Shown: one piece after another, positions 5,395-5,968 of the stretch | Numbering within the stretch: position 1 is the first letter of the stretch | Layout: every line of letters starts with the position of its first letter | Translations under genes and position numbers: made by a program | Assembly (NCBI GenBank): GCA_903897985.1 | Contig: CAIUDS010000393.1 | Span: 1-5,968, forward strand | Source of the DNA: an uncultured delta proteobacterium | Lineage (GTDB): Bacteria > RBG-13-61-14 > DRUE01 | Direction: 5' to 3' | Length of the DNA: 5,968 nt | Notes under the pieces: generated by a model | Seen by the model: the letters and a program-made list of their open reading frames with translations, nothing else | What the model was told of the DNA's origin: nothing | Databases searched by the model: none

Positions 5395-5968
5395 ATGGCA
5401 GGAAAGAAAAAACAACCGCTGGTGGTCGGCGTGGGTTTCAGCCCGCGTCCGGCCGGGAACTCGGACCTCCTGCTCGAGTGGGCGCTGGCAGGCGCGAGGC
5501 AGGCCGGGGCGAAGACGAAAAAGATTTTTGTCCGCGATTACAATATCGGTTACTGCTTGGGCTGCCGTCATTGCGAGAGCGCGGGCGAGTGCATTCAGAA
5601 GGATGACTTCCAGAAATTTTCGCGCGAACTCGACCGGGCCGACTATCTGATCGTTTCCACCCCGGTGTTTTTCCTGAATGTCCCAGGCCAGGCCAAGGCC
5701 GCGATTGACCGGTTCCAGACCCAGTGGTCGCGCAAATATCTGCTGGGCAAGCCGCCCAAGCGGGAGCAACGGCCCGCGTTGGTCTTGATGGTGGCAGGAT
5801 CAGACAGGCCCCGCCTGTTCGATTGCGTGAAACGGACGATCAACGCCTGGTTCTCGGTCGCGGGCTTCAAGGCCGCGGCGGAATTCGGAGTGGCCGCGGT
5901 TGATGCCAAGGGCGCAGTTCAGCAGCAACCAGGGCTGGAGAAAAAAATCCAGCAGGCGGCCGGGAGTC
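5395..5968 (+). CDS. Iron-sulfur flavoprotein (NADPH-dependent FMN reductase family), 3' partial
   Basis: 191 residues are visible; the gene runs off the right edge. The N-terminus (VVGVGFSPRPAGNSDLLL, residues 10-27) is the flavodoxin-like beta strand and FMN phosphate-binding loop of the PF03358-type family. The compact motif C54-x2-C57-x2-C60-x5-C66 fits the 4Fe-4S motif of archaeal/anaerobe iron-sulfur flavoproteins (CX2CX2CX4-7C). STPVFFLNVPGQAKAAIDRF (88-107) is the second flavin-contacting region. Such proteins move electrons between ferredoxin and acceptors, with reported links to oxidative-stress handling. The start at 5395 is the only ATG before the first strand, with an in-frame stop at 5374; the Shine-Dalgarno sequence is weak. 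It follows CooS by 42 bp on the same strand and may be an electron donor or a detoxification partner. The missing C-terminus leaves the subfamily open. Confidence 0.85.
   Translation, partial: MAGKKKQPLVVGVGFSPRPAGNSDLLLEWALAGARQAGAKTKKIFVRDYNIGYCLGCRHCESAGECIQKDDFQKFSRELDRADYLIVSTPVFFLNVPGQAKAAIDRFQTQWSRKYLLGKPPKREQRPALVLMVAGSDRPRLFDCVKRTINAWFSVAGFKAAAEFGVAAVDAKGAVQQQPGLEKKIQQAAGS

Overview
The window reads as a piece of a GC-rich (roughly 60% by eye) bacterial chromosome from an anaerobe. The genes are dense with iron-sulfur motifs, use clear Shine-Dalgarno sequences (AGGAGG, GGAGG, TAAGGAG), and belong to families typical of strict anaerobes: CooS/Hcp-fold enzyme, nitrite/sulfite reductase-type ferredoxin and iron-sulfur flavoprotein. 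The phylum cannot be fixed from the sequence. No rRNA, tRNA, CRISPR array or insertion sequence was seen.

Layout. Positions 1-655 hold no convincing gene. They contain a pyrimidine-rich left edge, then two nearly identical 40-42 bp AT-rich palindromes (157-198 and 599-638) about 440 bp apart. The second overlaps a good sigma70-type promoter just in front of the first gene. From 656 to 5352 five genes run on the + strand, the first four overlapping one another: an Rrf2-family regulator with three cysteines; a 254-aa 4Fe-4S protein with a conserved Cys-rich C-terminal domain; a Cys-rich HD-domain protein; a PCP_red + NIR/SIR + 2x[4Fe-4S] protein; and, 36 bp downstream, a CooS (Ni-CO-dehydrogenase family) protein. 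After a 42-bp gap with a possible promoter comes an iron-sulfur flavoprotein that runs off the right edge.

Key point. The CooS-family protein is probably not a CO dehydrogenase. The cysteine that holds the unique iron of cluster C (Cys295 in Carboxydothermus CODH-II numbering) is a glutamate, and a second glutamate sits two residues before the catalytic lysine. Together these reproduce the seven-ligand set of hybrid cluster protein (Hcp: His, Glu, Cys, Cys, Cys, Cys, Glu). Most histidines of the CODH proton relay are also gone. This resembles the 'deviant' CooS-V of Carboxydothermus, described as carrying an Fe/S/O hybrid cluster and reacting slowly with hydroxylamine instead of CO.

How the genes may work together (inference). 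An Fe-S Rrf2 sensor, perhaps responding to NO, redox state or iron like NsrR/IscR, would control itself and the operon through the unusual palindromic operators. The ferredoxin-like proteins and the flavoprotein would pass electrons to the hybrid-cluster CooS. A role in reactive nitrogen or oxygen species handling fits best. The substrate is unknown, and the HD protein's place in the system is unexplained.
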